Assembly (NCBI GenBank): GCA_035726825.1
Contig: JALNTX010000015.1
Coordinates: 52,616-116,615, forward strand
Length of the DNA: 64,000 bases
Reading direction: 5' to 3'
Origin: Pseudocitrobacter sp913778145
GTDB taxonomy: Bacteria > Pseudomonadota > Gammaproteobacteria > Enterobacterales > Enterobacteriaceae
The translations under genes were made by a program, and so were the position numbers. The notes beneath the pieces were generated by a model. That model saw nothing but the letters and a program-made list of their open reading frames with translations, had not been told where the DNA came from and made no database searches. Of this stretch, positions 1 to 8,619 are shown piece after piece; positions within the stretch are counted from its first letter, which is position 1, and the number at the start of each line of letters is the position of its first letter.

Positions 1-1201
1 CCGTGTGCTTATTGCCGGTTATCGCCGCCTCTACCGTTAACTCTTCGAAGGCTTTTACGCTCTGAATAAGCCCTTTTACGGCGACGGGCAGGCGACCATA
101 GGCCAGCGGATGCGCGCCGTTGCAGTCGATCATCGCGTTGGTCTCGATCACGGCTTCATCGGGTAGATCCGGTGTCGATCCCTGGTTAGGCGTGTTCACC
201 ACATGGATCTCGCGTTTGTTGTTATAGATTGAGCTGATGATTGAGCAGGCCGTATCGGAGTAAAGCGCACCCCCGCGTGCGGAAAGCGCGGCGGGTTTCT
301 CACACAGATTGGGGTCGCGATAAAGCTCAAAGAGTGATTTCTCGATGGCCAGCGATTGTTCGCCACGCGTGCCCACGCCGCGTTCGAGGTCTTCCAGTTC
401 ATGCTCGACCATTTCCCGATCGAGATAGAAATATTTCAGGTAAGAGAGGGGGTAGAGCTTCAGTGCGCGAATAAAATCAGGCGGTAAGCCGACATCAGGA
501 ATATTTTTGAGCTGGTTCGCCCCCACGCCCTGCGCGAGCTTCTCAATAAAATCGTCGGTCAGATCTTTGCCCTTCACCGTTATCTGGTCGGCGAAAATCA
601 GATGATTTAAGCCCATCACTCTGGCGTATACGTCTTCGCGTTCAACGCCGTAAGCGCCTGCGATATCACGCATCATGCTGTTTGCGCCGCTGCAGATACC
701 CAATGAGCGAATGGGGCTGTGTTTCGCGAGGGCTTCGGTCACGATCCCCGCCGGGTTGGTGAAGTTAATAAGCCACGCATCCGGGCAATATTTTTCCATT
801 TCCCGACACAGATCCAACAGCACGGGAATGGTGCGCTGCGCTTTCATAAATCCGCCAGGGCCGGTGGTTTCCTGGCCTAACACGCCATAGCGCAACGGAA
901 TTTTTTCATCCTGAATGCGTGCCGCCAGCTGGCCTACGCGGATCTGGGTGGTCACAAAATCTGCCCCCGCGAGCGCTTCATCGAGCCGCGTTGTAAGATG
1001 AACGGTCATCGCGATGCCCGCCTTTTTGACCATTCTCTGCGCCAGCGCGCCGACAATTTCCAGCTTCTCTTTGCCGGCGTCAATATCCACCAGCCAGTAT
1101 TCACTGACCGGTAATTCTTTATGACGACGAATAAAACCATCAATTAATTCAGGGGTGTATCCCGATCCACCGCCCAGGGTAACGACTTTCAGCTTTTTCA
1201 T
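1..1201 (-). CDS. Glycoside hydrolase family 4 enzyme, 6-phospho-beta-glucosidase-like (C-terminus cut by window edge)
   Basis: The frame opens with MKKLKVVTLGGGSGYTPEL, the N-terminal Rossmann NAD-binding signature of GH4, and runs 400 codons to the window edge without a stop. The C-terminal ~40-50 residues are missing. GH4 enzymes hydrolyse phosphorylated or free glycosides using NAD+ and a divalent metal. The expected metal ligands are visible as Cys170 (GICSGANSM) and His200 (GLNHL). The INFTNPAG and QLRVGQ-like (QIRVGQ) segments match the ChbF/CelF/LicH type. The start is ATG with GGAGAG seven bases upstream. The residues after the active-site Cys (CSGA) differ from CNVP/CNIP of characterised phospho-beta-glucosidases, so substrate is uncertain. 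It lies downstream of the rhamnose operon beyond a terminator and is probably a separate unit. A TGTGA half-site upstream hints at CRP control. Confidence 0.85.
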   Translation of the reverse strand, partial: MKKLKVVTLGGGSGYTPELIDGFIRRHKELPVSEYWLVDIDAGKEKLEIVGALAQRMVKKAGIAMTVHLTTRLDEALAGADFVTTQIRVGQLAARIQDEKIPLRYGVLGQETTGPGGFMKAQRTIPVLLDLCREMEKYCPDAWLINFTNPAGIVTEALAKHSPIRSLGICSGANSMMRDIAGAYGVEREDVYARVMGLNHLIFADQITVKGKDLTDDFIEKLAQGVGANQLKNIPDVGLPPDFIRALKLYPLSYLKYFYLDREMVEHELEDLERGVGTRGEQSLAIEKSLFELYRDPNLCEKPAALSARGGALYSDTACSIISSIYNNKREIHVVNTPNQGSTPDLPDEAVIETNAMIDCNGAHPLAYGRLPVAVKGLIQSVKAFEELTVEAAITGNKHT

Positions 1202-1307
1202 TTTTCTCTCCATTAACTGGCGTATGCCAGTTTGGGCGAAACATAGCACACACCCTGAAGTGCGCTTCGCGAGATTTGTCACATAATTGATTATTTCGTT
1301 CAGATAT

Positions 1308-1341
1308 AAAAAAGCCCCGCGCGGAAGGCGCAGGGCGGGGG
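1308..1341 (-). terminator. Rho-independent terminator of the rhamnose operon
   Basis: Read on the minus strand, a GC-rich hairpin (CCCCGC arms pairing with GCGGGG) is followed by a run of six T just after the rhaM stop. It separates the rhamnose operon from the GH4 gene. Confidence 0.75.
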
Positions 1342-1354
1342 AGAGGCGGCAGGG

Positions 1355-1669
1355 TTAATCGAGATAGAAAACGTTTTTCAGCTCTGCGCTTACCGGGCTG
1401 TTATCCGGGTTGGCGGGCATTACCTCGGTCATATATTTCCACCAACGCTGGCACACATCGGTGTTCGCCACCGCGTTCCAGCGCTCTTCCGATTCAATTT
1501 CCACCGTGGCGAACAGCAGGTTACGTTCTTTATCGAGATAAATCGCGTAATGGTGCGCGCCGTGCGATTTCAGTGTGGCTTCCAGTTCCGGCCAGATCGG
1601 GTTATGGCGACGCTGATACTCTTCGTGTGCGTCGGCATGCACCTGCATCACAAAGGCTTTGCGGATCAT
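1355..1669 (-). CDS. rhaM: L-rhamnose mutarotase
   Basis: A 104-residue protein, the same length as E. coli RhaM (YiiL). It interconverts the alpha and beta anomers of L-rhamnose so that the isomerase receives its preferred anomer. It starts MIRKAFVMQVHADAHEEYQRRH, with the conserved His and Tyr typical of the family, and contains the WWKYMTEVMPANPDNSP segment near the C-terminus. Its ATG overlaps the fucO stop codon by four bases (ATGA), showing translational coupling as the last gene of the rhaB-A-D-fucO-rhaM operon. It should be co-regulated by RhaS and CRP from the rhaB promoter. Confidence 0.95.
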   Translation of the reverse strand: MIRKAFVMQVHADAHEEYQRRHNPIWPELEATLKSHGAHHYAIYLDKERNLLFATVEIESEERWNAVANTDVCQRWWKYMTEVMPANPDNSPVSAELKNVFYLD

Positions 1670-2814
1670 AACGCCTCCAGATACAGCTCGCGCACTTCAT
1701 CGCGGCTGGCGGTGCGTGGGTTACATGGTGCGCAAGGGTCAGCCAGCGCTTTATCCAGCCAGCCTTCGATATCCGCTTTCGTTACGCCCAGCTTGCTGAA
1801 ACCTTCCGGAATACCGACGCGGGCGCTCAGTTGGCGAATGGCGTTGATGGCTTCCATGCTGGCGGCTTCCTCGCTCATGCCCTGGGTATTGACGCCCATG
1901 GCCTGCGCAACGCGAGCAAAGCGTGCGACCGCGTTCGGGCGGTTAAAGTTTTCGATGATCGGCAACAGGATGGCATTGCACACGCCGTGCGGCAGATTGT
2001 GCGTCGCGCCCGGCTGATGCGCCAGTGCGTGCACCAGGCCAAGACCAGCGCTGTTGAACGCCATACCCGCCAGATACTGACCAAACGCCATCTGCTCGCG
2101 GGCTTCCAGGTTATGACCGTCATCGACCGCTTTGGGCAGCCACAGGGTGATCAGGCGAATCGCTTCCAGCGCGTTGGCGTCAGTCAGCGGATGCGCGCCG
2201 ACGGAAACGTACGCTTCCACCGCGTGAGTCAGCGCATCCATCCCGGTGGCCGCAGTGACGGACGCCGGAATTTCCAGCATCACGCTGGCGTCATCCACGG
2301 CGATATCCGGGATAATATTGGAATCGATAATGACTTCTTTCACCTGGCGCGCGGTGTCGATGATCACCGCGTTGCTGGTCATCTCGGCGGCGGTGCCTGC
2401 GGTAGTGTTAATGGCAACCAGCGGCACGCCGGCATTTTTGACTTTGCCGACACCAGAATAAGCGGTAGACGGGCCGGGGTTGGCGGTCAGAATTTTGATC
2501 GCTTTGGCGGTGTCGATCGGGCTGCCGCCGCCAAAGGCGATGATGAAATCGCAGCTCGCGTCCTGATACGCCGCGAAGCCTTTTTGCACCAGCTCTTCGG
2601 TGGGGTTTGGGAACACCTCATCGAAAAGATGGTAAGACATATTTTGTGCATCAAGCGCGGCAAACAGGCTATCCAACAGACCCAGCTTCACCAGTTGCCC
2701 GTCGGTGACCACCAGCGCTTTGCCCCACTGTTTGTTTGCGACAAGGTTAACCATATCGGCAATCGCGCCCGCGCCGTGCAGGCTGATTTTGGGAAGCGCC
2801 AACATAAAGCTCAT
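1666..2814 (-). CDS. fucO: Lactaldehyde reductase (iron-dependent 1,2-propanediol oxidoreductase) in the rhamnose operon
   Basis: A 382-residue group III iron-containing alcohol dehydrogenase, matching FucO in length. The chosen start (MSFMLALPKISLHG) has AGGAG seven bases upstream; an in-frame codon 45 bases earlier lacks this. The GGGSPIDTAKA nucleotide-binding motif, the D and H metal ligands around TGMDALTHAVEAYVS, and HALAHQPGATHNLPHG are visible. It reduces L-lactaldehyde, the product of RhaD cleavage, to 1,2-propanediol during anaerobic growth. In E. coli this job is done from the fucose operon. Here, as in Salmonella-like gene orders, the gene sits between rhaD and rhaM, so rhamnose induction supplies its own reductase. 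It follows rhaD by 69 bases. Confidence 0.93.
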   Translation of the reverse strand: MSFMLALPKISLHGAGAIADMVNLVANKQWGKALVVTDGQLVKLGLLDSLFAALDAQNMSYHLFDEVFPNPTEELVQKGFAAYQDASCDFIIAFGGGSPIDTAKAIKILTANPGPSTAYSGVGKVKNAGVPLVAINTTAGTAAEMTSNAVIIDTARQVKEVIIDSNIIPDIAVDDASVMLEIPASVTAATGMDALTHAVEAYVSVGAHPLTDANALEAIRLITLWLPKAVDDGHNLEAREQMAFGQYLAGMAFNSAGLGLVHALAHQPGATHNLPHGVCNAILLPIIENFNRPNAVARFARVAQAMGVNTQGMSEEAASMEAINAIRQLSARVGIPEGFSKLGVTKADIEGWLDKALADPCAPCNPRTASRDEVRELYLEAL

Positions 2815-2883
2815 GATATTTCTCCTTAAATTAAAAGCCCTATGTCCGGCGGCAGCCACTGTCGCCGGGCGTGAGCAGATAGG

Positions 2884-3708
2884 TTAGAGCGCGAGCGCGC
2901 TGGCGAGCGGGGTGACGCCAAAGCGTTTGCCAAGCGCAATCAGTTCTTCACGTGTGATGGTCTGTTTCATGCCGCCCATGGAATAGACTTTCACCAGCAC
3001 TTCTGCGGATTTCTCGGCGGTATCGATTAAGCCAAAGGTTTCGTCCAGCGTTGGCCCGCTGCCAAATACGCCGTGGAACGGCCACAGCACCAGCGAATGT
3101 TTCTGCATTTCGACGGCCGTCGCCTGGCCGATTTCGTCCGTGCCCGGCACCATCCACGGCAGAATGCCGACGCCGTCCGGGAACACCACCAGACATTCGG
3201 TGCTGCCTTCCCACAGCTGACGGGTGATGACGTCGGTGCGATTTTCCAGCACGTAGGTCAGGGCAATCAGGTTGGTGGCGTGGCAGTGCATGATCACGCG
3301 ATCTTTGCCGTTAGTCGCCTTGATGCGCTCGCAGTGCGACAAGAAATGCGCTGGTAATTCAGAGGTCGGTACCGCTTCATGGGTTAAGCCCCACAGGATG
3401 TGATAGCCCGCGCCATCGCTGTCTACTTTCACCACACCGATGTTGGCAGCCGGATCAAGCTGAACGTTGCGGAAGAATTTACCGGAACCGGTGACGATAA
3501 ACGGCGTGTTCGCCAGCAGCGGCATCGGCTGGCTGAGCGCGATATAGCGTGGTTCTTTATGGAAATCAGCCTCGTAAGGGGCGATGTCTTCATCGTCCAG
3601 ACGCAGCGTCAGGTTGCCGCCGTTGCGTTCATCCCAGCCTTTCAGCCAGGCGTCAGAGGTGGCTTTGATCATGCCCTGGACGAACCAGGATTGAGTGATG
3701 GATTGCAT
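2884..3708 (-). CDS. rhaD: Rhamnulose-1-phosphate aldolase
   Basis: A 274-residue class II aldolase, the same length as the E. coli enzyme. It splits L-rhamnulose 1-phosphate into dihydroxyacetone phosphate and L-lactaldehyde in the cytoplasm. Zinc ligands His141 and His143 (MHCHATNL) and the catalytic Glu117 (TSELPAH) are present. The glycine-rich phosphate-binding segment VTGSGKFF is seen around residue 75. The start has AGGAA upstream at good spacing. It is the third gene of the operon, separated from rhaA by a palindromic repeat copy that must be transcribed with the mRNA. Confidence 0.97.
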   Translation of the reverse strand: MQSITQSWFVQGMIKATSDAWLKGWDERNGGNLTLRLDDEDIAPYEADFHKEPRYIALSQPMPLLANTPFIVTGSGKFFRNVQLDPAANIGVVKVDSDGAGYHILWGLTHEAVPTSELPAHFLSHCERIKATNGKDRVIMHCHATNLIALTYVLENRTDVITRQLWEGSTECLVVFPDGVGILPWMVPGTDEIGQATAVEMQKHSLVLWPFHGVFGSGPTLDETFGLIDTAEKSAEVLVKVYSMGGMKQTITREELIALGKRFGVTPLASALAL

Positions 3709-3743
3709 AGTATTCGTGTTCCTGTTTAGGCGGTGCGGGGGTT

Positions 3744-3833
3744 ACCCTCACCCTAACCCTCTCCCACAGGGAGAGGGGATTGTCCGGTTTTGGTCTTCAC
3801 CCTCTCCCTCAGGGAGAGGGCAGGGGTGAGGGT
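3744..3833. repeat. Palindromic CCCTCACCC repeat, copy A (between rhaA and rhaD)
   Basis: Outer arms CCCTCACCCTAACCCTCTCC and the inverted GAGGGCAGGGGTGAGGG enclose two small hairpins of the form CCCTCTCCC-x-GGGAGAGG. The same pattern recurs at 11479, 50723, 53938 and 55415. It is noncoding and lies inside the rhamnose transcription unit. Confidence 0.85.
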
Positions 3834-3836
3834 TGT

Positions 3837-5096
3837 TTACCCGCGTTTGCTCAAAATCTCTTTCTCATACGCGCGCACGTTTTCCAGCCACTGGCTGCCC
3901 GCAGGCGTGTCGTGGCGCTGGCAATACATCTCCCACACCGCCTGCCACGGCAGGGATTTCTGCTCTTCCAGCAGCGCCAGGCGCGCGGTGTAATCGCCTT
4001 CCGCTTCCAGCTTGCGCAGCGTATCTACAGGTTCGAGCAAGGCGCGCAGCAGAGCTTTCTTCATGTTGCGGGTGCCGATAACCCACGCCGCGATGCGGTT
4101 GATGGAAGCATCGAAGAAGTCGAGGCCGATGTGCACGCGGTCGAACAGATCGTTACGCACGATTTCGCTGGCGATAGCCTGCGTTTCGTCATCCAGCAGC
4201 ACCACGTGGTCGCTATCCCAGCGCACCGGGCGGCTGACGTGCAGCAGCAGACGCGGCACGTACAGCATGGCGGAGGAGATTTTGTCGGAGATAACCTCCG
4301 TCGGATGGAAGTGGCCCGCATCCAGACAAAGCGCGGTCTGGCGGCTGGCGGCGTAGCCCATGTAAAACTCGTTGGAACCTACGGTGTAGCTTTCTGCGCC
4401 GATACCAAACAGCTTGCTCTCAACCGCATCAATATGGTGCGCCGGGTCCAGTTTTTCGCTAATCACTTCATCCAGCGCATTGAGCAGACGCTGACGCGGC
4501 GCCAGACGGTCGACGGTGATATCTTTCATGCCGTCCGGGATCCAGATGTTCATCACCGACGGCGTGCCCAGTTGCTCACCGAAGTAAGCGGAGATACGGC
4601 GGCTGGCCTTGCAGTGATCGATCCAGAACTGACGAATTTTCGCGTCCGGGTGGGAAAGGGTAAAACCGTCGGCGCTCAGCGGATGCGAGAAGCAGGACGG
4701 GTTAAAATCGAGACCCAGCTGATTTTCTTTTGCCCACTTCACCCAGTTTTTAAAGTGTTCAGGTTTAATCTGATCGCGGGAAACCGGTGTGTCAGATTCC
4801 AGATAAATAGCGTGCAGATTCAGTCGTTTTGGTCCAGGAATCAGGCTCAACGCCTGTTCCAGATCGGCACGTAATTCCGTTGCATTACGCGCTTTTCCTG
4901 GGTAGTTACCCGTCGCCTGAATCCCGCCGGTCAGGTTGCCTTCCGGGTTTTCAAAACCGGCGACGTCATCGCCCTGCCAGCAGTGCATGGATACCGGAAG
5001 ACGGTCGAGCTGACGCAGGGTCTCTTCGACGTCGATGCCAATGGCGGAATAACGCTGTTTCGCCAGTTCCCAGGCTTGTTCAAGTTGAGTGGTCAT
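3837..5096 (-). CDS. rhaA: L-rhamnose isomerase
   Basis: A 419-residue protein nearly identical to E. coli RhaA. It converts L-rhamnose to L-rhamnulose in the cytoplasm, using Mn2+ or another divalent metal in a TIM barrel. Metal-binding regions are visible around ALCLDAGHFHPTEVI and IGLDFFDASINRIAAW. The start chosen is the ATG of MTTQLEQAWELAKQR, with AGGAG upstream. This ATG overlaps the rhaB stop in an ATGA junction, so the two are translationally coupled. An in-frame TTG two codons earlier is not needed. Confidence 0.98.
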   Translation of the reverse strand: MTTQLEQAWELAKQRYSAIGIDVEETLRQLDRLPVSMHCWQGDDVAGFENPEGNLTGGIQATGNYPGKARNATELRADLEQALSLIPGPKRLNLHAIYLESDTPVSRDQIKPEHFKNWVKWAKENQLGLDFNPSCFSHPLSADGFTLSHPDAKIRQFWIDHCKASRRISAYFGEQLGTPSVMNIWIPDGMKDITVDRLAPRQRLLNALDEVISEKLDPAHHIDAVESKLFGIGAESYTVGSNEFYMGYAASRQTALCLDAGHFHPTEVISDKISSAMLYVPRLLLHVSRPVRWDSDHVVLLDDETQAIASEIVRNDLFDRVHIGLDFFDASINRIAAWVIGTRNMKKALLRALLEPVDTLRKLEAEGDYTARLALLEEQKSLPWQAVWEMYCQRHDTPAGSQWLENVRAYEKEILSKRG

Positions 5097-6562
5097 GCGC
5101 AAAGCTCCTTTGTCAGTCGTTTTTGCTGAAACTGCGCAACGTAGCGGGCAATTTCATGTTCAGAATTAGGTGTAAAGGTGGTCAGGCCGTAGTTGCCGGT
5201 TACCACCTGACGGAAATCATCTACGGTGCCAAGTTCTTCCAGCGTCATCAGCTGTACGCCAATATTGCCGAGCGTGGAGGCCTCAATCGGGCCTGCCACC
5301 ACCGTCACGCCGCAGGCGTCGGCACATAGCTGGTTGAGTAAGTGGTTCTGGCAACCGCCGCCGACGACATGCAGTTGGCTGAACGGTTTGCCGCGCAGGC
5401 GAGCCAGTTCATGCAGAATGTCGGCGTAAAGCAGGGCAAGGCTGTCGAAAATACAGCGCGCCAGTTCGGCAGGGCGCTGCGGCACCGGCTGCGAGGTCTC
5501 GCGGCAGGCGGCCTGGATTTCGGCGCTCATGTTGTCCGGGTTGATAAAACGGTCTTCATTGGGGTTAATCAGGAAACGACAGGCGCTAAGCTGCTCCGTC
5601 TCGGCAATCAACGCAGGCAGGTCAGTGATGTTCTGCTCTTTAATCACGCGCTGAAGCAGCCACAACCCCATGATATTTTTCAGCACCCGGTAACGCCCTT
5701 CCGCGCCGCCTTCGTTGGTGATATTGGCCGCCAGCGCATACTCGCTGGTATAAGGCGTGGTGCTTTCAAAGCCCATCAGCGACCAGGTGCCGGAAGAGAG
5801 ATAAGCGGCATCTTTATTTGCCAGCGGTGAAGCAATAACGGCGCTGGCCGTGTCGTGGCTCGCGACGGCAACCACCGGAATGTTGTTGCCCTGAGGGCAA
5901 ATCCAGTGACCAATCACGTTGCCAGGATGCGTCGGCGTACCGAACCATTTTGGCGATGCACCGGTCCAGTTCAGCAGGTCCTCATCCCAGTTATCGGTCT
6001 GAATATTGACCAGCTGCGTGGTGGTGGCGTTGGTGTATTCCCAGTTCATCTTGCCGGTAAGGCGATAGCTGAAGTAATCGGGGATCAGCAGGGCATGCGC
6101 CACTTCGGCGGCCACTTCCGGCTGCTGTTCAACCAATGCGCGTAGCTGATAGAGCGTATTAAACGGCAGGAACTGAATTCCGCTGCGACGATAGATTTGC
6201 GCTTTTCCGAGCTGTTCAATCGCCCGCGCCATTACGCCGTCAGTGCGGCTGTCGCGGTAGGAAACTGGCAGGCCAACGCGTTGACCATCACGGTTAAGCA
6301 GAACGTAATCCACGCCCCAGGTGTCGATACCGATGCTGTCGATCAGGATGCCCTGTTCGCACACTTTATTCAGACCGAGGCGAATTTCTGCCTCCAGCCC
6401 GTCGATATCCCAGGTATCAAACCCATCCTGTTTATGCAGGCAGTTCACGAAACGGTGGATTTCGTGCAGTGAGAGCGTGTGTTGCTCGGTGTCGTAGCGG
6501 GCAAGCATCACGCGCCCGCTGGATGCCCCTAAATCGACGGCCACACAATGGCGAAGCGTCAT
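5093..6562 (-). CDS. rhaB: Rhamnulokinase
   Basis: A 489-residue FGGY-family kinase, exactly the E. coli length when started at MTLRHCVAVDLGASSGRVML. It phosphorylates L-rhamnulose to L-rhamnulose 1-phosphate with ATP. The N-terminal phosphate-binding DLGASSGR loop, SHDTASAV in the middle, and the C-terminal VVGGGCQNHLLNQLCAD adenosine motif mark the two actin-like domains. It is the first gene of the operon and is transcribed from the RhaS/CRP-controlled promoter in the 300-base gap to rhaS. Confidence 0.98.
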   Translation of the reverse strand: MTLRHCVAVDLGASSGRVMLARYDTEQHTLSLHEIHRFVNCLHKQDGFDTWDIDGLEAEIRLGLNKVCEQGILIDSIGIDTWGVDYVLLNRDGQRVGLPVSYRDSRTDGVMARAIEQLGKAQIYRRSGIQFLPFNTLYQLRALVEQQPEVAAEVAHALLIPDYFSYRLTGKMNWEYTNATTTQLVNIQTDNWDEDLLNWTGASPKWFGTPTHPGNVIGHWICPQGNNIPVVAVASHDTASAVIASPLANKDAAYLSSGTWSLMGFESTTPYTSEYALAANITNEGGAEGRYRVLKNIMGLWLLQRVIKEQNITDLPALIAETEQLSACRFLINPNEDRFINPDNMSAEIQAACRETSQPVPQRPAELARCIFDSLALLYADILHELARLRGKPFSQLHVVGGGCQNHLLNQLCADACGVTVVAGPIEASTLGNIGVQLMTLEELGTVDDFRQVVTGNYGLTTFTPNSEHEIARYVAQFQQKRLTKELCA

Positions 6563-6862
6563 GGCTGGTGTCCTTCTTGATGTCATTGGACCCAGTCTAA
6601 GAAGCGTGCGCCAGCGTGACCTTCTCATCACTGACAGCAAAATGGGCGGCTGGCAAGAAAGCAAAGGTAGACGTGAGAGAGCTCACAATTTCCGCCAATC
6701 GCCCCGTATTGCGCGGGTGTGACGCTCTCCGCAATTCCCGATCTTTCCCGGCTTTTCTTGAAAAAATGACCGTGTTTGCGTTCTTTACTGTCGAAATTTT
6801 AAGGTGAGGTCCGTCACCCCCGATTACTATCCTGATAACTTTTCTCATTTAGTGGGGGCGTT
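6563..6862. promoter_or_regulatory. Divergent rhaBAD / rhaSR control region
   Basis: This 300-base intergenic region holds a CRP site GTGA-N6-TCAC at 6672-6687 (cGTGAgagagcTCACa). On the minus strand it has a rhaBAD promoter resembling that of E. coli: conserved RhaS half-site sequence (CTTTGCTTTCTTGCC, then CCCATTTTGCTGTCAG) and a -10-like TAGACT at 6594-6599. The other half serves rhaSR, where RhaR acts. RhaS activates rhaBAD and rhaT with L-rhamnose, and RhaR activates rhaSR. Confidence 0.85.
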
Positions 6863-7699
6863 ATGACCGTATTGCACAGTGTGGATTTTTTCCGTTCAGG
6901 TCGATTACCTGTAGCGATTGAACCGCGACTTCCGCAGCCCGCTTTTCCTGAGCATCATCATGATTTTCATGAAATTGTGATTGTTGAGCAGGGTACCGGT
7001 ATTCACGTATTTAACGGCCAGCCGTATACCATTTGTGGTGGCACAGTCTGTTTTGTTCGCGATACGGATCGCCACCTTTATGAACACACCGATAACCTTT
7101 GCCTGACCAACGTTCTTTACCGCTCGCCGGAAGCGTTCCAGTTTCTTTCCGGGCTGGATCAACTGCTGCCGCAGGAGAAAGAGGGCAACTATCCCTCCCA
7201 CTGGCGCGTGAGCCAGAGCACCCTGCAACAGGTGCGCTTTATCCTTGAGCAGATGGCGCAGGTAGATGACAACATGGACGCGGCGACGCTCGCCAACCGT
7301 GAAATTCTCTTTATGCAACTGCTGGTGTTGCTGCGTCGTGGAACGCAGGTGGCAGGCAACGTCGATAACGACGCGCGCCTGAACCAGTTGATGGCCTGGC
7401 TGGAAGAGCATTTTGCGGAAGATGTCTGCTGGGAAGCGCTGGCCGAGCAGTTTTCGCTGTCGCTGCGCACGCTCCATCGCCAGCTTAAACACTCGACGGG
7501 CCTGACGCCGCAGCGTTATCTGAATCGCCTGCGCTTGATTAAGGCCCGCCATCTGCTGCGCCACAGCGACGAAAGCGTGACGGATATTGCCTATCATTGT
7601 GGTTTTGGCGACAGCAATCACTTTTCCACTCTGTTCCGCCGGGAATTTAACTGGTCACCGCGCGATATCCGCCAGGGCCGTGATGCCACCTTGCAGTAA
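6863..7699 (+). CDS. rhaS: AraC-family activator of rhaBAD and rhaT
   Basis: A 278-residue regulator with an N-terminal cupin effector domain (PAFPEHHHDFHEIVIVEQGTG) and a C-terminal double helix-turn-helix (LAEQFSLSLRTLHRQLKHSTGLTPQRYLNRLRL, then VTDIAYHCGFGDSNHFSTLFRREF). It binds L-rhamnose and activates rhaBAD and rhaT with CRP. The start follows GGGGGCG. It is cotranscribed with rhaR, 65 bases downstream, divergently from rhaBAD. Confidence 0.97.
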   Translation: MTVLHSVDFFRSGRLPVAIEPRLPQPAFPEHHHDFHEIVIVEQGTGIHVFNGQPYTICGGTVCFVRDTDRHLYEHTDNLCLTNVLYRSPEAFQFLSGLDQLLPQEKEGNYPSHWRVSQSTLQQVRFILEQMAQVDDNMDAATLANREILFMQLLVLLRRGTQVAGNVDNDARLNQLMAWLEEHFAEDVCWEALAEQFSLSLRTLHRQLKHSTGLTPQRYLNRLRLIKARHLLRHSDESVTDIAYHCGFGDSNHFSTLFRREFNWSPRDIRQGRDATLQ

Positions 7700-7764
7700 C
7701 GCGGTGGCTATCAACGTTTTTTGATCGCAGAACAGCGATAATGGTGCGTTATAGGTCGTGAGGT

Positions 7765-8619
7765 ATGGCTGTGTCGGGTCACTTAGTTCTGCGAAAAGAG
7801 GAATTCTTTGCCCGCCCCGGGCAGGCGGTGGCGGTGGCCGATCGTTATCCGCAAAACGTCTTTGCGGAACATACCCATGAATTTAGCGAACTGGTGCTGG
7901 TCTGGCGTGGAAACGGCCTGCATATGCTCAACGATCGCCCTTATCGCATCACGCGGGGCGATCTCTTCTACATTCGCGCGGAAGATAAACACTCCTACGC
8001 CTCGGTTAACGATCTGGTTTTACAGAATATTATCTACTGCCCCGAGCGGCTGAAGCTCAATCTGGACTGGCATAATTACCTGCCCGGCCTGAACGGCAGC
8101 CCCTGGACGCCGCACTGGCGCATTGGCAGCAACGGAATGACCCAGACGCGGCAAATCATCACTCAACTGGAACACGAAAGCCGCAAAGATGAACCGCTGG
8201 CGAATGAAATGGCCGAGCTGCTTTTCGCCCAGCTGGTGGTCTCTTTTAAACGCTATCGTTATGCCACCGATAATCTGGAAGCGACGCAAAGCGAAGCGTT
8301 GCTCGACCGATTACTCAGCGCCCTCGCCGGAAGCCTGAACCGGCCTTTCTCACTCGATCTGTTTTGTTCGCAGGAAGGTTGCAGCGAACGTGCGCTGCGT
8401 CAGCAGTTTCGCCAGCAGACGGGCATGACCGTGAATCACTATCTGCGTCAGCTGCGCATCTGCCACGCCCAGTATTTGTTGCAGCATACAGATTTGATGA
8501 TCGGAGAGGTGGCGATGCAGTGTGGCTTTGAGGACAGTAACTACTTTTCGGTGGTGTTTAACCGCGAGGTGGGGATGACGCCCGGACAGTGGCGTCATCG
8601 CACCGTTGTGATAGCCTGA
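7765..8619 (+). CDS. rhaR: AraC-family activator of rhaSR
   Basis: A 284-residue paralogue of RhaS (E. coli RhaR is 282). The cupin domain includes AVADRYPQNVFAEHTHEFSELVLVWRGNGLH. The C-terminal DNA-binding domain includes CSERALRQQFRQQTGMTVNHYLRQLR and CGFEDSNYFSVVFNREVGMTP. In E. coli it binds L-rhamnose and activates its own operon, so it sits at the top of the cascade. GTGAGG just before the ATG serves as ribosome site. Its stop codon abuts the rhaT stop with no bases between, so the two units converge tightly. Confidence 0.96.
   Translation: MAVSGHLVLRKEEFFARPGQAVAVADRYPQNVFAEHTHEFSELVLVWRGNGLHMLNDRPYRITRGDLFYIRAEDKHSYASVNDLVLQNIIYCPERLKLNLDWHNYLPGLNGSPWTPHWRIGSNGMTQTRQIITQLEHESRKDEPLANEMAELLFAQLVVSFKRYRYATDNLEATQSEALLDRLLSALAGSLNRPFSLDLFCSQEGCSERALRQQFRQQTGMTVNHYLRQLRICHAQYLLQHTDLMIGEVAMQCGFEDSNYFSVVFNREVGMTPGQWRHRTVVIA

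Noticed and set aside
1831..2829. A 332-codon plus-strand reading frame opposite fucO
   Set aside because: It is the complement of a well-conserved gene, has no ribosome site, and its composition is that of a shadow frame in GC-rich DNA.
3780..4874. A 364-codon plus-strand frame opposite rhaA
   Set aside because: rhaA on the other strand is certain and this frame starts inside a repeat. No known domain is visible.
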